64,000 bases of DNA from Bin87 sp034423575 (GTDB taxonomy: Bacteria > Chloroflexota > Dehalococcoidia > Lucifugimonadales > UBA3495): positions 62,001-126,000 of the forward strand of contig DAOUIF010000028.1 of NCBI GenBank assembly GCA_034423575.1. Reading direction: 5' to 3'. Positions 8,375 to 16,963 of the stretch are shown in pieces. Numbering within the stretch: position 1 is the first letter of the stretch; the number at the start of each line of letters is the position of its first letter. The position numbers and the translations under genes are program-made. The notes under the pieces are model-generated. The model did no database searches. It was not told where the DNA came from and saw only the letters and a program-made list of their open reading frames with translations.

Positions 8375-8398
8375 AGGGCGGGTTCAACACCCGCCCTT
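8375..8398 (+). terminator. Rho-independent-type terminator after the por operon
   Basis: AAGGGCGGGT / ACCCGCCCTT form a perfect 10-bp stem around a 4-nt loop, followed by TT. It lies 34 nt after the porB stop codon and ends the operon. Confidence 0.8.
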
Positions 8399-8449
8399 TT
8401 GGATTGATACTAGTACAGTCGTCTATCGGTTCAACACCTAAACCGTGAG

Positions 8450-8477
8450 TTGACCCTTCGTAATAATGTGTTAGACT
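8450..8477 (+). promoter_or_regulatory. Sigma-70-type promoter for the 161-residue protein
   Basis: TTGACC (8450-8455), a 16-nt spacer and TAGACT (8472-8477) lie 31 nt before the start at 8509. Match to the -35/-10 consensus is good; activity is inferred. Confidence 0.5.
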
Positions 8478-8508
8478 TGTCGCGGAACTGACACCGCGAG
8501 GTAAAACA

Positions 8509-8994
8509 ATGGTTAAAGTTGCCCTGACATTTGAAGGTGATGCGGAGGATGTGATCGTTGCGATGCGACAACTCGCGGTCGGTGATGCTGCCGCTTCACC
8601 TGTCGTTACCAATACTGAAACACCGGCCACGGTCGCGCCCGCTGAATCGTCCGATGATGCACCGGCAGACGCGTCTACCCCCGTTCCTGAAGGTCGCTGG
8701 ACTATCGAACATGTCCGTGCTTTCTGGGGTTTCTTGGCCGATGACGCCAGAGAAATCTACCAAAGAGTGGCCCAAAGCGCGGGCTACGTCCTGTCTCGTC
8801 AGGCCTTGCTGGAAGAAATGCATCTGACCGTGCGTCAGCTTTCGGGGCGGCTCTCCTCTCAGGGTCACGCCGTGCGGCGCATCCGCCGGGTTCACAACGT
8901 CTCTCTCCCTCACCCTATGTCTTTCGACTCCCAGGCCGACGAGTACAGGATGCTCCCGGACGTTGCCGATGCTATTGTCAGGCTCAACCTGTGA
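8509..8994 (+). CDS. Hypothetical protein with putative winged-helix-like C-terminal half
   Basis: A 161-residue protein I do not recognise. Residues 1-25 look like a small strand-helix unit (MVKVALTFEGDAEDVIVAMRQ is typical of this start), residues 26-60 are a low-complexity A/P/T/D-rich linker, and residues 62-160 form a helical domain in which YVLSRQALLEEMHLTVRQL and LSSQGHAVRRIRRV resemble a helix-turn-helix with basic wing. A weak AGG ribosome site precedes the ATG. It is followed 61 nt later by the FMN hydroxy-acid oxidase and could regulate it, but that is only inference from position. Confidence 0.55.
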   Translation: MVKVALTFEGDAEDVIVAMRQLAVGDAAASPVVTNTETPATVAPAESSDDAPADASTPVPEGRWTIEHVRAFWGFLADDAREIYQRVAQSAGYVLSRQALLEEMHLTVRQLSGRLSSQGHAVRRIRRVHNVSLPHPMSFDSQADEYRMLPDVADAIVRLNL

Positions 8995-9055
8995 TGCTAG
9001 GCTGCGACATCCCATCAGTTGGCTTTTTGAATCTGTCAACCCTGGAGTATTCGCA

Positions 9056-10177
9056 ATGAGAATGGACCCCATTAACCTCTACGATTACGAAGCTCGCGCC
9101 AAGCAGGTGTTGCCCCACAACAACTGGGAGTTCATCGAAGCCGGTTCGATGGACGAAATCACTACCGCTCGCAATCGTTCCGCTTTCGAGGCGCTGACCC
9201 TGCGCCCGCGGTTCATGCGCGACACCACCGAGCGCAAGGTTTCCACCACGGTCCTTGGGCAGGACATCAGCTTCCCCGTCATGATCGCCCCCACCGGCGG
9301 TCACGGCAATGCCCACCCCGAGGCCGAGTGCGCAACCGCTCGCGGGGCCGGCATGTCGAACACGCTGATGATGTGCAGCACGTCATCCAATTGCAGCATG
9401 GAGGAGATCGCCGAAGCCGCCACCGGCCCGCTATGGTTCCAGCTTTACCATCGCGGTTATGACATCACCGAGAACCTGGTCAAACGCGCCGAAGCCGCCG
9501 GCTTCCGGGCCATTGTTCTCACCGTCGACACTCCGGCGCCCAGCCCCAAAGAACGCGACATTCGCAACCGCTACGAGCGCCCCGGCGAACTCGGCAACTT
9601 CCGCGAGCAGCAGGACCAGTTGACGGCCGTAAGTGGAACCGATGAATCGCCGCGCTGGGAAATGCCTCAATCGCCGCCGCTTACCTGGCAGGAGGTCGAA
9701 TGGCTTCGAAGCCTGACGGACCTCCCGCTGGTGCTCAAGGGCATTCGCGTCGCTGAGGATGCCCGCATGGCGGTCGAACATGGTGTCGATGGCGTGCTCG
9801 TCTCCACCCATGGCGGCCGCCAACTCGACAGTACGTTCTCCAGCATTGAGATGGTGCCTGAGATTGTTGCCGCATGCGGCGACAAGGCTGAGGTGTATGT
9901 TGACTCCGGCGTGCGTCGGGGCAGCGACGTGTTGAAGGCCCTGGCCCTGGGCGCCCGTGCCGTGGCTGTCGGTCGTCCCCTCTATTGGGGCCTGGCGGTC
10001 AACGGAGCTGAGGGCGTCCACCACATGCTGGAACTCCTGCGCGAAGAGTTCAACCGCGCGATGGCCTACTGCGGCCAGAACAGCGTCGACGATCTGGAAG
10101 ACCGTCTGCTCAATGTTCCCCGCGAGTGGGGTCCCTTCCGCACCGAGAACGACATCGCGGAGCACCTGCCTTTCTAG
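9056..10177 (+). CDS. FMN-dependent 2-hydroxy-acid oxidase/dehydrogenase family protein
   Basis: A 373-residue TIM-barrel flavoenzyme of the glycolate oxidase / lactate 2-monooxygenase / L-lactate dehydrogenase family. Recognisable elements in order: FPVMIAPTGGHGNAHPEAE, MCSTSSNCSMEEIA, WFQLYHRGYD, LTVDTPAPSPKERDIRN (with the substrate Arg), VLKGI (FMN Lys) and STHGGRQLD near residue 251 with the catalytic His and the second substrate Arg. The usual Asn of SNHGGRQLD is Thr. It oxidises L-2-hydroxy acids to 2-oxo acids; the exact substrate and electron acceptor are unknown. ATG 9056 has GGAG 8 nt upstream; ATG 9062 is an alternative. A hairpin terminator follows. Confidence 0.88.
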   Translation: MRMDPINLYDYEARAKQVLPHNNWEFIEAGSMDEITTARNRSAFEALTLRPRFMRDTTERKVSTTVLGQDISFPVMIAPTGGHGNAHPEAECATARGAGMSNTLMMCSTSSNCSMEEIAEAATGPLWFQLYHRGYDITENLVKRAEAAGFRAIVLTVDTPAPSPKERDIRNRYERPGELGNFREQQDQLTAVSGTDESPRWEMPQSPPLTWQEVEWLRSLTDLPLVLKGIRVAEDARMAVEHGVDGVLVSTHGGRQLDSTFSSIEMVPEIVAACGDKAEVYVDSGVRRGSDVLKALALGARAVAVGRPLYWGLAVNGAEGVHHMLELLREEFNRAMAYCGQNSVDDLEDRLLNVPREWGPFRTENDIAEHLPF

Positions 10178-10210
10178 TTTCCGGCGATTGCCCAGATGAC
10201 CCGAAATGCC

Positions 10211-10236
10211 CAGGGGCGGTTCATCATCCGCCCCTG
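10211..10236 (+). terminator. Terminator hairpin after the hydroxy-acid oxidase
   Basis: CAGGGGCGG / CCGCCCCTG form a perfect 9-bp stem with an 8-nt loop; the following T-tract is weak. The sequence is related to the hairpins at 8375, 19055 and 28787. It separates the + strand oxidase from the convergent hydrolase and may serve both strands. Confidence 0.65.
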
Positions 10237-10269
10237 TTGCTTTGATTGACGGGCAAGGGGATTCGATCG

Positions 10270-11067
10270 CTAGTCGTCCGCTGCCACAGCTAGTGTCCCC
10301 GTACCGATCTCCGCCAAAAACCCGGCCAGCAGCCCGTTGAAGATCTCTGCCTGCTCGTAGTGGGTGGAGTGCGCCGCTCCGGCGACCACCTCCAGTCGGC
10401 TCCCCGGTATCAGTCGGTGCGCCGCCTCGATCACGTTCGGCGGGAAGATGCGGTCTTCCTCCCCCACCACCAGCAGCGTCGGTACGCTGAACCCAGCCAA
10501 GTCGGTGGCCTGAGGTCCCGCCGGGTTGCGGAACAGCCCGGATACTATGCTCAATGGCATTGGCGGATTCATCCGGCCGATGGATCCGAACAGAAAGGTG
10601 AGTTCCGGCTGGCTCTCGATGAACCCGTCGCTCAGCGCCCGGCGCAGCGGGTCCTCGGGCGGATGCACGTTCTCCAGCAGCGACACCACCGTGGGATCAC
10701 CGATCCCGCCCGTCGTGTCCCCCAGCACCAATCCGGTCACCCGCTCCGGATGCGCCAGCGCAAACCCCAGGCTCGTCACGCCGCCCATCGATTGCGCTAC
10801 CAGGACCGCCCGGTCTATGCCCAAGTGGTCCAGCAGCGCTTCCAGGTCAGCCACGAACGTGGCCGGTTCCGGTTGCCCGCCTGAACCCGGCGTCAGCCCC
10901 CACCCACGGTGGTCAAAGGTCACACAGCGATATTCGTGCTGGAACACCGCAACCTGGCGCCACCAGCTCAAGTGGCTGCCACCTCTGCCGTGGGCAAACA
11001 CCAGCGCCGGCCCGTCGCCGTGGCTCTCGTAAAACATGTGCGTCCCGTTGATATCTGCGTACGGCAT
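10270..11067 (-). CDS. Alpha/beta-fold hydrolase
   Basis: A 265-residue alpha/beta hydrolase. The oxyanion region is VFAHGRGGSHLSWW, the nucleophile elbow is VAQSMGG (Ser near residue 98), the acid lies in VGEEDRIFPP and the His in GAAHSTHYEQ. Length and order fit the 3-oxoadipate enol-lactonase/epoxide hydrolase/ester hydrolase branch; substrate unknown. AGGGAGG precedes ATG 11067 by about 6 nt, which rules out the longer upstream reading. Probably the last gene of a minus-strand set that also contains TenA and a PIG-L protein, although the gaps (about 67 nt) allow separate promoters. Confidence 0.85.
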   Translation of the reverse strand: MPYADINGTHMFYESHGDGPALVFAHGRGGSHLSWWRQVAVFQHEYRCVTFDHRGWGLTPGSGGQPEPATFVADLEALLDHLGIDRAVLVAQSMGGVTSLGFALAHPERVTGLVLGDTTGGIGDPTVVSLLENVHPPEDPLRRALSDGFIESQPELTFLFGSIGRMNPPMPLSIVSGLFRNPAGPQATDLAGFSVPTLLVVGEEDRIFPPNVIEAAHRLIPGSRLEVVAGAAHSTHYEQAEIFNGLLAGFLAEIGTGTLAVAADD

Positions 11068-11134
11068 GTGATGCCTCCCTAAACGTAAGTCGCTCCTCTT
11101 CAGTCGATCTCGATGTGGTTCCGTCCGTGCGATC

Positions 11135-11788
11135 CTACACCGCCCATACCTCGCGTCGGTACGCGGCGTCCCAGAACATGTACTCGTACCGGCTGCTCGC
11201 CATGAACGCGTACCGCATGGCTTCCCGTTCCTGCTCACCGACCCGCTCCGCCATCTCGTCCACAAATCCCGTCCACGCGTCCACGCTCGATTGCAGGAAG
11301 CCTTCGACGTAGAACCGCGTCCATTGCCCGTAAAGCGGGTGTTCCGACTGACCCACTTCGTCCTTCAGCAAGTGATATGTCCACGGACACGGCAGCAACG
11401 CCGCCGCAGTCGGACCCAATCCGTACATCGCCGCAGTCACCAGCATGTGATTCACATACGCCGTGTTCGTCGGCGACCGCGTTGCGCCTTCCACCTCCGC
11501 CATGGTCAGTCCCGCTGCTTCGATCAGGTGGTGGTGCAGTGGCCTTTCCACGGGCGTCATCACCCGGTGCGCCAGGTCCTGCAACAGGTCAGCGTCGGGC
11601 GCTTTCGCCAGCGTCATCGCCACGGCCCGCCCGAACCCTTCCAGATAATGGTAATCCTGCCCCAGATAGTACTGGAAAGTTTCCAGGGGCAGCGTCCCGT
11701 CCTTGATTTCCCGCAGGAACGGGTGCTGGAAAATCGCCCGCCAGATCGGTTCCGCCTCCGCCCGCAATTGCTCGCTGAATCCCGTCAT
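11135..11788 (-). CDS. tenA: TenA-family thiaminase II / aminopyrimidine aminohydrolase
   Basis: A 217-residue all-helical protein with the TenA hallmarks: FLREIKDGTLPLETFQYYL followed by QDYHYLEGF (active-site Asp), then LLPCPWTY carrying the catalytic Cys, and YEYMFWDAAY with the C-terminal Glu. TenA hydrolyses aminopyrimidine breakdown products of thiamine to the hydroxymethylpyrimidine precursor for salvage. That fits a genome region rich in thiamine-diphosphate enzymes. GGGAG precedes ATG 11788 with good spacing. Related proteins act on other amines, so the substrate assignment is moderate. Confidence 0.85.
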   Translation of the reverse strand: MTGFSEQLRAEAEPIWRAIFQHPFLREIKDGTLPLETFQYYLGQDYHYLEGFGRAVAMTLAKAPDADLLQDLAHRVMTPVERPLHHHLIEAAGLTMAEVEGATRSPTNTAYVNHMLVTAAMYGLGPTAAALLPCPWTYHLLKDEVGQSEHPLYGQWTRFYVEGFLQSSVDAWTGFVDEMAERVGEQEREAMRYAFMASSRYEYMFWDAAYRREVWAV

Positions 11789-11853
11789 GTTCCGTACTCC
11801 CTCTTGTCCATCCTGCTTTCCATGCGATCCGTGCGCTGCCGGCGGCTGCGGCG

Positions 11854-12600
11854 CTAGAACGCCTCGTTGATCAGAACCAATTCCGCATAAGCGGCGTACC
11901 GGCAACCGAACCCCGCTCCGGCTTCGCGGGCGTGCGCCGTGAGGAACTCAAAGGGGCTGTTCCCCACGTCCCCAAGGTTTTCCAGGTACACCTTGTGTTC
12001 CCGCAGCGAGGCCAGGCCGGTCTCCCAGTGTTCGGACACGTCGACCGCGTGTGTCGGTACCGTTGCCCCGAACACCGCAACGAAACGTACCTCGTTCCAC
12101 GGCTCGAGCCCTTCTTCCAGAAGCTCCGGAAATATCCAGCGGTTTCCCGCGTCCCGCGCGGCGTCGAACACCGCCAGCCCCACCCACCGGTGGTCCGCCA
12201 TATTCAGGTGTCCGCTGAAAAACTGGAGGTGGTGGTTGATGGTGATCACAACGTCCGGCTGGTGTTTGCGTATCATTCGGCTCAGGTCCCGTCGCAGCGG
12301 CAAACCGTACTCTATCACCCCATCCGTGTGGTCCAGGAACTCCACCGTGTCCACGCCCACCACCCGCGCGGCGTTGATCTCTTCCTGCGACCGCAACCGC
12401 CCCACTTCCGAAGGATGCATTCCGTCTATGCCTGCCTCTCCCCGACTCACCATCACATACGCGATGCGCTTCCCCTGCGCGGTCCACTTGGCGATGGCCG
12501 CGGCCCCTCCGTACTCGAGGTCGTCGGGATGGGCCACAATCGCCAGGCCCCGCTGCCAGTTCTCCGGCACGGGCACGTTCGGCGCATCACGCTGCTGCAT
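11854..12600 (-). CDS. PIG-L/LmbE family N-acetyl-sugar deacetylase-like protein
   Basis: A 248-residue protein with the zinc motif IVAHPDDLEYGGAA near the N-terminus and the second motif in TINHHLQFFSGHLNMADHRW, where the His/Asp-His pair completes the metal site of the GlcNAc-PI de-N-acetylase superfamily. Members remove acetyl or acyl groups from amino sugars or mycothiol-type precursors; the substrate here is unknown. ATG 12600 is preceded by GGAGG at 7 nt, so the nine extra upstream residues are not included. Located between TenA and a hotdog protein without obvious functional link. Confidence 0.85.
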   Translation of the reverse strand: MQQRDAPNVPVPENWQRGLAIVAHPDDLEYGGAAAIAKWTAQGKRIAYVMVSRGEAGIDGMHPSEVGRLRSQEEINAARVVGVDTVEFLDHTDGVIEYGLPLRRDLSRMIRKHQPDVVITINHHLQFFSGHLNMADHRWVGLAVFDAARDAGNRWIFPELLEEGLEPWNEVRFVAVFGATVPTHAVDVSEHWETGLASLREHKVYLENLGDVGNSPFEFLTAHAREAGAGFGCRYAAYAELVLINEAF

Positions 12601-12694
12601 AAATCCTCCGTTGGATTCGCGGTGCAATCAGCCCCGGCGGTTCGCCGGGCCGATGCTGGGGTGCTGTTCGGTGGTGGGATACCACTGCCCGCGA

Positions 12695-13528
12695 TCAAAT
12701 CAGACGCGGGCTCGGCGACTGTACCACCGCCTCGGCGGTCGCCAATCGGTGGTCGCTCGCGTCTCGAACCGACATCGCCACCCGCCGTGTCTCGACATTC
12801 CGGGCGTCGGTGTCGTGCCCGAGCACTACGGCATCGCAACGCAGGTCCATGCCCGGAGTGAACGCTTGGTGGTAGGCTATCGACAACCGGCCTCCCCACC
12901 TGAAATCATCGCCGAAATGTGCGCCCATCAGGGCTTCCAGCCATCCCGCAGCAACCGAGGTCAGTCCGTGGCCATCCGAAGTCAGGTTGATCCCGGCCAT
13001 CTGGTCCGCGATCGCAACGTATCCTTTCAGGCGCTTTCTCTGCAGCAGGCGAAGTTCCCCGAGGCAACCGCCGTCGCCGGCCCGGCTTCCGGCGAGGTTC
13101 ACTCCTTGCGGCTTCGTTTCCCCTCTCTCAACTATTGGTTCAGATTGCGCTCTGGCTTGGCCCGCGGCAAACGCGGCTTCCGACCGCAGGATTTCCGTGC
13201 CGATTTCGTCAACGGCGAACGCTGCCGCACTGATCCAGGGTCGGCCGCGCTTCACCCCGATTTCCCTCACCCATCCGCCGACCTGCACTCGCCTACCCTG
13301 GATCGGCGGGCGAAGGAAGTGTAGCCTTTGCCATATCGTGGTCAGCGGAGCCCCTGGCCAGTGCCCGGTCAGCATCGCGCGGCAGTCTTCGGCCATTACA
13401 TTCGGGAAGCAGCCATCTACGCCAACCGCCTGCCGGTACTCTGCCCGAGTATCTCCGTTCACTGAGTATTCCAGGTTGCCGATCTGATCGCCCGCCCGCA
13501 GCCCATGCCAGGAATCGGTGGCCGTCAT
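12695..13528 (-). CDS. Double-hotdog, MaoC/thioesterase-like protein
   Basis: A 277-residue protein built from two hotdog-like halves (about residues 10-130 and 155-270). The first opens with the MaoC-dehydratase style SWHGLRAGDQIGNLEYSV and has YRQAVG; the second has GHGLTSVAAGWLEALMGAHFGDDFRWGG and FTPGMDLRCDAVVLG, as in FAS1-like dehydratase/acyl-CoA hydratase domains. The gene starts inside the 3' end of the TPR gene (ATGA overlap), so translation is coupled. A CoA- or ACP-linked acyl substrate is expected from the fold, but neither hydratase nor thioesterase activity can be chosen. Confidence 0.6.
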   Translation of the reverse strand: MTATDSWHGLRAGDQIGNLEYSVNGDTRAEYRQAVGVDGCFPNVMAEDCRAMLTGHWPGAPLTTIWQRLHFLRPPIQGRRVQVGGWVREIGVKRGRPWISAAAFAVDEIGTEILRSEAAFAAGQARAQSEPIVERGETKPQGVNLAGSRAGDGGCLGELRLLQRKRLKGYVAIADQMAGINLTSDGHGLTSVAAGWLEALMGAHFGDDFRWGGRLSIAYHQAFTPGMDLRCDAVVLGHDTDARNVETRRVAMSVRDASDHRLATAEAVVQSPSPRLI

Positions 13529-14577
13529 ACGCTCCCGCCCGTCCGCCGCGCGTACTCAAGCAGATCCGCTGCCGCGTCCTCTTCGTCGCCCAGCGCACGT
13601 TTGGCCAGACCCCGTCCCCGGTATGCGTCGGTCAGGCTGTCGTTGAGCTCGACCGCCCTGTCGAAGGCCTCTACGGCCGTCCTGTAATCGCCCAACTCGG
13701 CTTTGGAGTTGCCCATCGACAGCCAGACGCCGGCCAGGTCGGCGTTTTTCTCGATGGCGATATCGTACTCGGCAATCGCCGCGTCGTGATCGCCCAGGTC
13801 GGCTCTGGCCACGCCCCGGTTATGGTGCAGCGTCGCCGTATCCATGCCGCACCGTTGTGCCAGGTCGAAATCGGCAATGGCGTCGGTTGGCTCTCCCCGG
13901 TTGCGCTTGGCGATCCCCCGGTTATAGAGGGCATTGGCAAAAGTCGGCACCAGGGCGATGGCCGCGTCATAGTCCGCTATCGCGGCGTCGTAGTCCCGGC
14001 GGTCGCTGTACAGGTTGCCGCGGGCGTATCGGTAGTCCGGTTCCCCGGGTCTCAGTTCTATCGCCCGGTCGTAGTAGCCCAGGGCCGTTTCGCGGTCGCC
14101 CGTGTCCCGATACGCGATGCCTAGGTTGTACTGGGCGTTGGCGTGGTCCGGATTGATCCGCGCGCACGTCAGAAAGTCGGCGATGGCGTCCTGGTACTGC
14201 CCCAGCGAAATCCGCGCCACCCCGCGGGCATAATAGTAGTCGGCGTCGTCCGGCTCCAGTTCGATCGCCGCCGAGTAATCGCTGATCGCGTCCTCGTAGA
14301 ACCCCAGGTGTCTCCGGACGACCCCCCGGGCGTAATAGGGCACCGGGTAGTCCGGGTCGGCCACGATTGCCCTGGTGTAATCCGCAATGGCCTGGTTCAG
14401 GTCGCCGCCGTTGCGGTAGGCCAGACCACGGTAGTAGTAGGCGGGTGCGAACTCATCGTTGATCTCCAGCGCGTGGTTGAAATCGTCGATGGCCGCATGC
14501 AATTGGCCCGCCCTCAGGGCCAGTTGTCCCCGCGCCGTGTAGTGAAATTCAGTCGGTAAATCGCCGCCCGTGGTCAT
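13525..14577 (-). CDS. Tetratricopeptide (TPR) repeat protein
   Basis: A 350-residue soluble protein made almost entirely of about nine TPR units of 34 residues, each with the pattern YYxRGxAxxxxGxxxxAIxDYxxAI. There is no signal peptide or other domain. TPR arrays are protein-protein interaction scaffolds; nothing indicates the partner. It overlaps the downstream hotdog gene by 4 nt. Near-identical repeats at the DNA level could allow unit gain or loss. Confidence 0.88.
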   Translation of the reverse strand: MTTGGDLPTEFHYTARGQLALRAGQLHAAIDDFNHALEINDEFAPAYYYRGLAYRNGGDLNQAIADYTRAIVADPDYPVPYYARGVVRRHLGFYEDAISDYSAAIELEPDDADYYYARGVARISLGQYQDAIADFLTCARINPDHANAQYNLGIAYRDTGDRETALGYYDRAIELRPGEPDYRYARGNLYSDRRDYDAAIADYDAAIALVPTFANALYNRGIAKRNRGEPTDAIADFDLAQRCGMDTATLHHNRGVARADLGDHDAAIAEYDIAIEKNADLAGVWLSMGNSKAELGDYRTAVEAFDRAVELNDSLTDAYRGRGLAKRALGDEEDAAADLLEYARRTGGSV

Positions 14578-14696
14578 CTCATCTGCCCGTTGGCCATAAT
14601 AATTTCACTGTGCTCCAGGTCTTCAGCCGGATCCCCGCATCCTGGCCGACGCATGCGCTGGCGAAGACGCCTTTACGAGGGTTCGCGCATCCGAAC

Positions 14697-15155
14697 TCAT
14701 AGCTCCGTTTCGTACAGATCGTAATGAGAGTGGCTCATGCCCAGCGCTTCGTAGGTGCGCTTGGCCGTCCAATTCTCCCGCATCACGTACAGCCGCATGC
14801 CTCGGATGTCGTCGCGCGCCTTCGCCATGTCGGTGAGCCGTAGGTAAAACCTGCGGTACACCCCTTGTCTGCGTGCTTCCGGCTTGACATAAACTGATTG
14901 GATCCACCAGATCCAACCGTTGCGCCAGTCGCTCCATTCCGTGGTGACCATCAGCTGGCCCACCGGGTCCCCGGCGGACTCCGCTAGCAGGTAGAATGCC
15001 TTCGAGTCGTCTGCCAACGCCGCGTCGACTCCTGCTCGCAGCGTCGTCCGGTTCAGCGATATCCCTTCCGATTCCAACGCCATCGCGGCGTTGAACCTGG
15101 CGATCGTTGCGCCGTCTTCGGCTCCGGCTTCCCTGATGTTCAGTTCCAGCGGCAT
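14697..15155 (-). CDS. GNAT-family N-acetyltransferase
   Basis: A 152-residue GNAT protein: IREAGAEDGATIARFN at the start, VGQLMVTTEWSDW in the central sheet, the acetyl-CoA-binding WIQSVYVKPEARRQGVYRRF (motif A R-R-Q-G-V-Y, where Gly/Ala is usual at the last place), and MRLYVMRENWTAKRTYEALGM ending in motif B. Substrate unknown. No Shine-Dalgarno precedes the ATG; instead a -35/-10 pair ends 9 nt before it, suggesting a leaderless or near-leaderless transcript. Confidence 0.88.
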   Translation of the reverse strand: MPLELNIREAGAEDGATIARFNAAMALESEGISLNRTTLRAGVDAALADDSKAFYLLAESAGDPVGQLMVTTEWSDWRNGWIWWIQSVYVKPEARRQGVYRRFYLRLTDMAKARDDIRGMRLYVMRENWTAKRTYEALGMSHSHYDLYETEL

Positions 15156-15164
15156 GACGCCATA

Positions 15165-15193
15165 ATTCTAGTTACCCACGATATAATAGGCAA
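15165..15193 (-). promoter_or_regulatory. Promoter of the GNAT gene (TTGCCT-17-TAGAAT)
   Basis: On the minus strand TTGCCT (15193-15188), a 17-nt spacer and TAGAAT (15170-15165) form a good sigma-70-type promoter. The -10 box ends only 9 nt before the ATG at 15155, so the mRNA leader would be 0-3 nt. Confidence 0.6.
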
Positions 15194-15368
15194 CCTGAAT
15201 TAATCTCATACCTGCCCGGTTTGGCCATTGCCCATGCCGAAACGACAGGTGAACATTTTTCTCGCTACGGCTACCGTCGCACGCGGGCCATTCCGATGTG
15301 TTCGACAGTTGTAGCTACGATAATCGTCACACGTCAGAATAACACCGGCCGACCTACGAGGAGCTCCC

Positions 15369-16451
15369 ATGCCTAACCAGGAACGATTGATCAACGACTT
15401 CTGCGACTTGGTGCGCATAGATAGCCCGTCCGGCGAGGAGTGGGACGTTGCCCTCCATGTTTCCGACCGACTGGCCGGGCTCGGCTTCCAGGTCGCCCGC
15501 GACGAACACGGCAACGTCATCGCGCGGGAGGATGGCGACCGCCCCCTCCTGCTTTCTGCCCACATGGATACTGTCGATCCCGGACGCAGCATCCGACCCC
15601 AGGCGGTCGGCGATCGGATCACCTCCGATGGCAGCACTATCCTCGGCGGTGACTGCAAGGCTGGAGTCGCCGCGATCCTTGAGGCGCTCCAGGCCGTGCA
15701 TGAAGACGGACGCCCCCGTCGGCCCGTCCAGGTAGTATTCACCAGGGGTGAAGAAATCGGCCTCGTTGGAGCGTCGAACCTTGATTTTTCGATGATAACC
15801 AGCACCGAGGCCGTCGTCTTCGACGGCAACGGTCCGGTCAACACCATCACCGGCGGCAGCCCCACTTACATGGCATTCGACATCGATATCAGGGGGCGCG
15901 GCGCCCACGCCGGAGTCGAGCCGGAGAAAGGCCTCTCCGCAATCAAGATTGCCAGCGACATCATCGCCGAGCTGCCGCAGGGCCGCATTGACCACGAGAC
16001 CACTTTCAACGTCGGCACCATCTCCGGCGGCACCGTGCGCAACGCCGTCCCCTCGGAGGCCACCGTTTCCGGCGAGTTCCGCAGCATGAACATGGAGTCC
16101 CTGGAACTCTTGCGCATGCAGCTGGTTGCTGCTGTGAACACCATACGCGGGCGCTACACCGAGGCTGAGATCAACGAGAACCTGGAAATGATGTTCCAGA
16201 TGTACCGCCTCGACCCCAACGAAGCCACCGCGCAACTCGTCACCCGCGTCATGCGCGACATGGGTCTCCAACCCGACATACGTCCATCAGGTGGTGGAAC
16301 CGACGGCAACGTCTTCCGTCTGCACGGCATCGAGAGCGTCGTCGTCGGCATGGCGACAAACCTCATGCACACCATTGACGAGTACGTCGTCGTCCCGGAC
16401 CTCGTCAACACCGCCCGTTTCTGCGAGGAGCTGATGACTTTCGGAGCCTGA
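15369..16451 (+). CDS. M20-family metallopeptidase, PepT-like
   Basis: A 360-residue M20 peptidase resembling tripeptidase T. Metal-site motifs are present: SAHMDTVDPG, GGDCKAGVA (bridging Asp, with Cys where Asp is usual), FTRGEEIGLVGA (catalytic and metal Glu pair) and MHTIDEYV (C-terminal His). The insertion domain between about residues 180 and 290 (YMAFDIDIRGRGAHAGVEPE) is the dimerisation domain. It would hydrolyse short peptides or N-acyl amino acids in the cytoplasm. ATG 15369 has GGAG at 7 nt. Stands alone, with a 213-base upstream gap in which I see no gene. Confidence 0.87.
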   Translation: MPNQERLINDFCDLVRIDSPSGEEWDVALHVSDRLAGLGFQVARDEHGNVIAREDGDRPLLLSAHMDTVDPGRSIRPQAVGDRITSDGSTILGGDCKAGVAAILEALQAVHEDGRPRRPVQVVFTRGEEIGLVGASNLDFSMITSTEAVVFDGNGPVNTITGGSPTYMAFDIDIRGRGAHAGVEPEKGLSAIKIASDIIAELPQGRIDHETTFNVGTISGGTVRNAVPSEATVSGEFRSMNMESLELLRMQLVAAVNTIRGRYTEAEINENLEMMFQMYRLDPNEATAQLVTRVMRDMGLQPDIRPSGGGTDGNVFRLHGIESVVVGMATNLMHTIDEYVVVPDLVNTARFCEELMTFGA

Positions 16452-16520
16452 CCTGATCCGATGGAGACCGGCCGGCGCTGTCACGAGCCGGCAACGTCCC
16501 GACGGTCTACGAAGCAAGCG

Positions 16521-16844
16521 CTAATCGTCGTCGTTGCTTGTATTGAAAACCCGCGCAGCAACCTCCGGCGTCAGCGAGACACCGGCCCTTTCCAGCTGCG
16601 CCTTGATGCGCTCGTGCTCCGCTCGCCGCACCTGTTCGGTCACCTGTTCCCGCACTTTCGCCAGGATTTCGGCTTTCTTCGCCTCTCGAATGGCTTTGCC
16701 TCTTTCAAACATCTTTCTCATCCAATCAAAGGTGGCGGCCAATGGCGCGATGAACGCCCAGTAGAGCTTGGTGACCAGTACCTCAAATCCATGGTACAGG
16801 GAATGCTTGCTCCCTGACCGCCATTGCAAAACGAACAGGCTCAT
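16521..16844 (-). CDS. Hypothetical small protein with charged coiled coil
   Basis: About 107 residues, not recognised. The first 40 residues are hydrophobic/aromatic (WAFIAPLAATFDW) and could be a membrane-associated helix; residues 45-90 form a highly charged helix (KAIREAKKAEILAKVREQV, then EQVRRAEHERIKAQLERAG) followed by a short tail SLTPEVAARVF. A GTG three codons upstream is an equally possible start; neither has a clear ribosome site. The plan recalls the larger protein at 719-1228. Downstream of RNase D on the same strand. Confidence 0.5.
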   Translation of the reverse strand: MSLFVLQWRSGSKHSLYHGFEVLVTKLYWAFIAPLAATFDWMRKMFERGKAIREAKKAEILAKVREQVTEQVRRAEHERIKAQLERAGVSLTPEVAARVFNTSNDDD

Positions 16845-16963
16845 GCAACCCACAACGGAGAACCCGGTGGCCTGAACGCCGATATCTCGGTCACCAAGTT
16901 CTTCGGACGGTTACCCGGTATCCAGGCTTCCACTAGCCATTCGAGCCCGCAGGTGCGTCGCCT

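Noticed and set aside
13525..14577. CRISPR-like periodicity in this region
   Set aside because: The periodicity is about 102 nt and follows the TPR protein repeats; there are no spacers.
15354..16271. Minus-strand open frame of 305 codons
   Set aside because: Antisense to the M20 peptidase with full metal motifs.
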